In this document: positions 62,328 through 64,000 of the stretch, one piece after another
How positions within the stretch are numbered: position 1 is the first letter of the stretch
Layout of the letters: each line of letters starts with the position of its first letter
NCBI RefSeq assembly: GCF_900186535.1
Contig: NZ_FYDE01000005.1
Coordinates: 1,650,895 to 1,714,894, forward strand
DNA: 64,000 nucleotides
Origin: Marasmitruncus massiliensis
GTDB taxonomy: Bacteria; Bacillota; Clostridia; Oscillospirales; Ruminococcaceae
Reading direction: 5' to 3'
Notes under the pieces: generated by a model
What the model saw: only the letters and a program-made list of their open reading frames with translations
What the model was told of the DNA's origin: nothing
Databases searched by the model: none
Position numbers and translations under genes: made by a program

Positions 62328-62407
62328 GATGCGGATAAAAAGAATTCAGGACACATTTGTTAGCGCTGGTAGACATTTATGTTGGAACTACCGGAAAAGA
62401 AGAAAAA

Positions 62408-62456
62408 GTAAAACCCGCAGAACAGCTTGATAAGCTAATCTACGGGTTTTACTTTT
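62408..62456 (+). terminator. Terminator-like hairpin at the integrase/dctM junction
   Basis: GTAAAACCCG (62408-62417) pairs with CGGGTTTTAC (62443-62452), with an inner AGCTT/AAGCT stem, followed by TTTT. The dctM-like reading frame begins right at its end, so the hairpin probably came with the inserted element. Confidence 0.65.
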
Positions 62457-62967
62457 GGTGGCAGGCGTGTTTACCTCCACTGAGTCCGCTGCAATTGCCT
62501 GTGTATATGCGCTAATTATTACCTTTGCAGTCTACCATGAAATCTCAATCAGGGAAATGATCCCGATTATGAAGCGCAGTATTAAAACCTTGGCAATGGT
62601 TATGGCGCTGATTGGGATATCTTCCGCATTTGGTTGGGTAGTTTCTTATCTGCAGATTCCTGCAAAAATGTCTGGATTGCTTCTAAGCATTTCGTCCAAT
62701 AAAATAATAATTTTACTGATTATTAATCTGATGCTTTTGATTTTGGGTACAATGATGGACATGATTTGCAGTATCCTACTTGTAACCCCCATTCTATTGC
62801 CTGTGGTAACAGCATTAGGCATAGGCCCAATCCAGCTGGGCATTATCATGATTCTAAATTTAGGAATAGGCCTGATTACTCCACCTGTCGGTGTACTGTT
62901 ATTTGTGTGCAGCGCGACCTCAAAACGGTCCATAGAACAATTGACAAAGGCTATGCTACCTCATTAG
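62455..62967 (+). pseudogene. 5'-truncated TRAP transporter large permease (DctM-like)
   Basis: About 170 codons match the C-terminal part of DctM, the 12-helix subunit of TRAP organic-acid importers (about 430 residues when whole). VAGVFTSTESAAIACVYALI is the typical central motif, LILGTMMDMICSILLVTPILLPV and GLITPPVGVLLFV the late helices. The first half is missing, replaced by the integrase remnant and hairpin. There is no ribosome site, so it is very likely non-functional. No dctP or dctQ is found in the window. Confidence 0.8.
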
Positions 62968-63078
62968 AGGTGTCATAATATGCGATTATGGTTTTTGAGA
63001 CTTTTCATACCGTTATCCATAAAAATGGTCATAGCTGAATTTTTGCGTCAATGTCTTATAAAATATGCAACGGTCTGC

Positions 63079-63804
63079 TCAACCTAGTCGGGAGCGTTCG
63101 TCAATCTTATGGATGATGCTACGAATATGTTTACCCATAGCCTCGCAGGCGCGGTCTGCATCGCGGCCAATTAGGGCTTCATAAATACGCCGGTGATGCA
63201 AATCCGTGCCGTCCAATGTAAGGTCCAAATCAAAATATTCCGCAATGGCAGCAAAGCAGTATTTCTTTACCACATACATGGACTGTATGAGCAAATCGCT
63301 TTTGGAGGCTTCTGCGATCGCCAGATGGAAATCAAAGTCAAATGCAGGGTAGTTCTGCAAATCATGATTATTCTGTTCACAGATATGCATTTTTTCTTCG
63401 ATCAGGCATAAGTCATTCGCCGTAGCCCGCATAGCGGCGTAACGTGCTGCAGTAGACTCGATACTCTCACGGAATTCCAAAATTTTGGCCACATCGGTTT
63501 TTCCAGTAAAGAGATAGGGAATCAGGAAATCGATGTATAAGGCGACACCTGTACCCTTTACATAATTGCCGTCACCTCGCCGTGTTTCCAAAATGCCCAG
63601 CATGTTGAGATTGGTAATGGCGGAGCGCACGGTATGGCGGCTTACGCCGAGCATTTCTTTGAGCTCGTTTTCCGACGGAATTTTTTCGCCTTGTTTCCAA
63701 GTACCGTCCATCACCTTACCCAAGAGAGTATCAAAAGTGGCTTGGCTTACATTCACTTTTGGAATTTTTAAAATATCGGAAGTAGAAAATTGATTTTCCG
63801 GCAT
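63079..63804 (-). CDS. GntR-family regulator, FadR/FCD type
   Basis: A 241-residue regulator. The winged HTH reads KVMDGTWKQGEKIPSENELKEMLGVSRHTVRSAITNLNMLGIL. The FCD effector domain carries the metal-binding residues in FDFDFHLAIAEAS, LHHRRIYEAL and MGKHIRSI. FCD regulators usually respond to sugar acids or short organic acids, which matches the adjacent TRAP permease; since that gene is broken, this regulator has probably lost its original local target. ATG 63804 has GGGAGCG about 10 bases upstream. The 196 bases to the window end are A/T-rich and hold its promoter but no gene. Confidence 0.92.
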   Translation of the reverse strand: MPENQFSTSDILKIPKVNVSQATFDTLLGKVMDGTWKQGEKIPSENELKEMLGVSRHTVRSAITNLNMLGILETRRGDGNYVKGTGVALYIDFLIPYLFTGKTDVAKILEFRESIESTAARYAAMRATANDLCLIEEKMHICEQNNHDLQNYPAFDFDFHLAIAEASKSDLLIQSMYVVKKYCFAAIAEYFDLDLTLDGTDLHHRRIYEALIGRDADRACEAMGKHIRSIIHKIDERSRLG

Positions 63805-64000
63805 TAGCCTGACACGCTCCCACCTAAGATTCTATATTTGTAAGCGTACCAGCTCCACGTATGGAGAAGTCCACCGCCCCAAAATATAAGTATATGTTAT
63901 TGTAGGGAATATTTGTAAAAGGAAAAATCTTTTACGATATTTATTATACTTCAAAAAAAGTGGATGTCAAACAAGATACAAGCAGATTTTTAAAAAAATA

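Overview
The window reads as a chromosomal segment of an anaerobic Clostridia-type Firmicute, possibly Oscillospirales-like; this is inference from gene content. Support comes from strong AGGAGG ribosome sites, frequent TTG/GTG starts, TTGACA/TATAAT promoters, lipoprotein signal peptides on every binding protein, a Bce-type resistance module, an NfnAB pair and many LacI/AraC-controlled sugar importers. No rRNA, tRNA or CRISPR array was seen.

Region by region. 1-1 kb: 3' part of a TrkH potassium transporter. 1.2-10.5 kb: a compact plus-strand CDP-sugar cluster (rfbF, rfbG, a thiamine-diphosphate lyase/synthase, a GNAT, two PLP aminotransferases, rfbH, and a GT2 with a methyltransferase-like tail). 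It should make and transfer an unusual 3,6-dideoxy, possibly branched or amino sugar. 10.7-17 kb (minus): a TauE/SafE exporter, then an operon of class II aldolase, DUF3842 protein, phosphofructokinase-like kinase, triosephosphate-isomerase-like protein and LarA-like nickel racemase/epimerase. 17-29 kb: a LacI regulator, two CUT1 sugar importers without their own ATPase, a FucI/AraA-like isomerase, and a membrane sensor of the AraC family. Four copies of one palindromic operator tie the aldolase operon and both importers together.

29.5-41 kb: a second LacI regulator and a long operon with a CUT2 importer, an MtnK-like sugar-1-kinase, an MtnA-like aldose-1-phosphate isomerase, an RbsD/FucU mutarotase, a class II aldolase, DhaK, DhaL and a PfkB kinase. 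Together they encode an apparent 'DHAP shunt' (import, 1-phosphorylation, isomerisation, cleavage to DHAP plus an aldehyde) for 5-methylthioribose, 5-deoxyribose or a relative. This is the most interesting system in the window. A distinct operator motif occurs four times around the regulator and the first operon promoter.

41.4-51.8 kb: a remnant of an IlvD/Edd dehydratase, an RraA-like gene, GalM (minus), a second CUT2 importer, an AraC regulator (minus) and a divergent 1,100-residue DUF5107-TPR protein. 52-56.7 kb: a BceRSAB-like antimicrobial-peptide sensing and detoxification module. 56.9-62 kb: an AraC regulator (minus) facing an aldehyde dehydrogenase-nfnA-nfnB set that would oxidise an aldehyde and balance NAD(P)H and ferredoxin. 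62-63 kb: a decayed tyrosine integrase abutting a 5'-truncated TRAP large permease (dctM), then a GntR/FCD regulator (minus). Start codons were moved from the longest open frame to the codon with the better ribosome-binding site where the sequence decided it.
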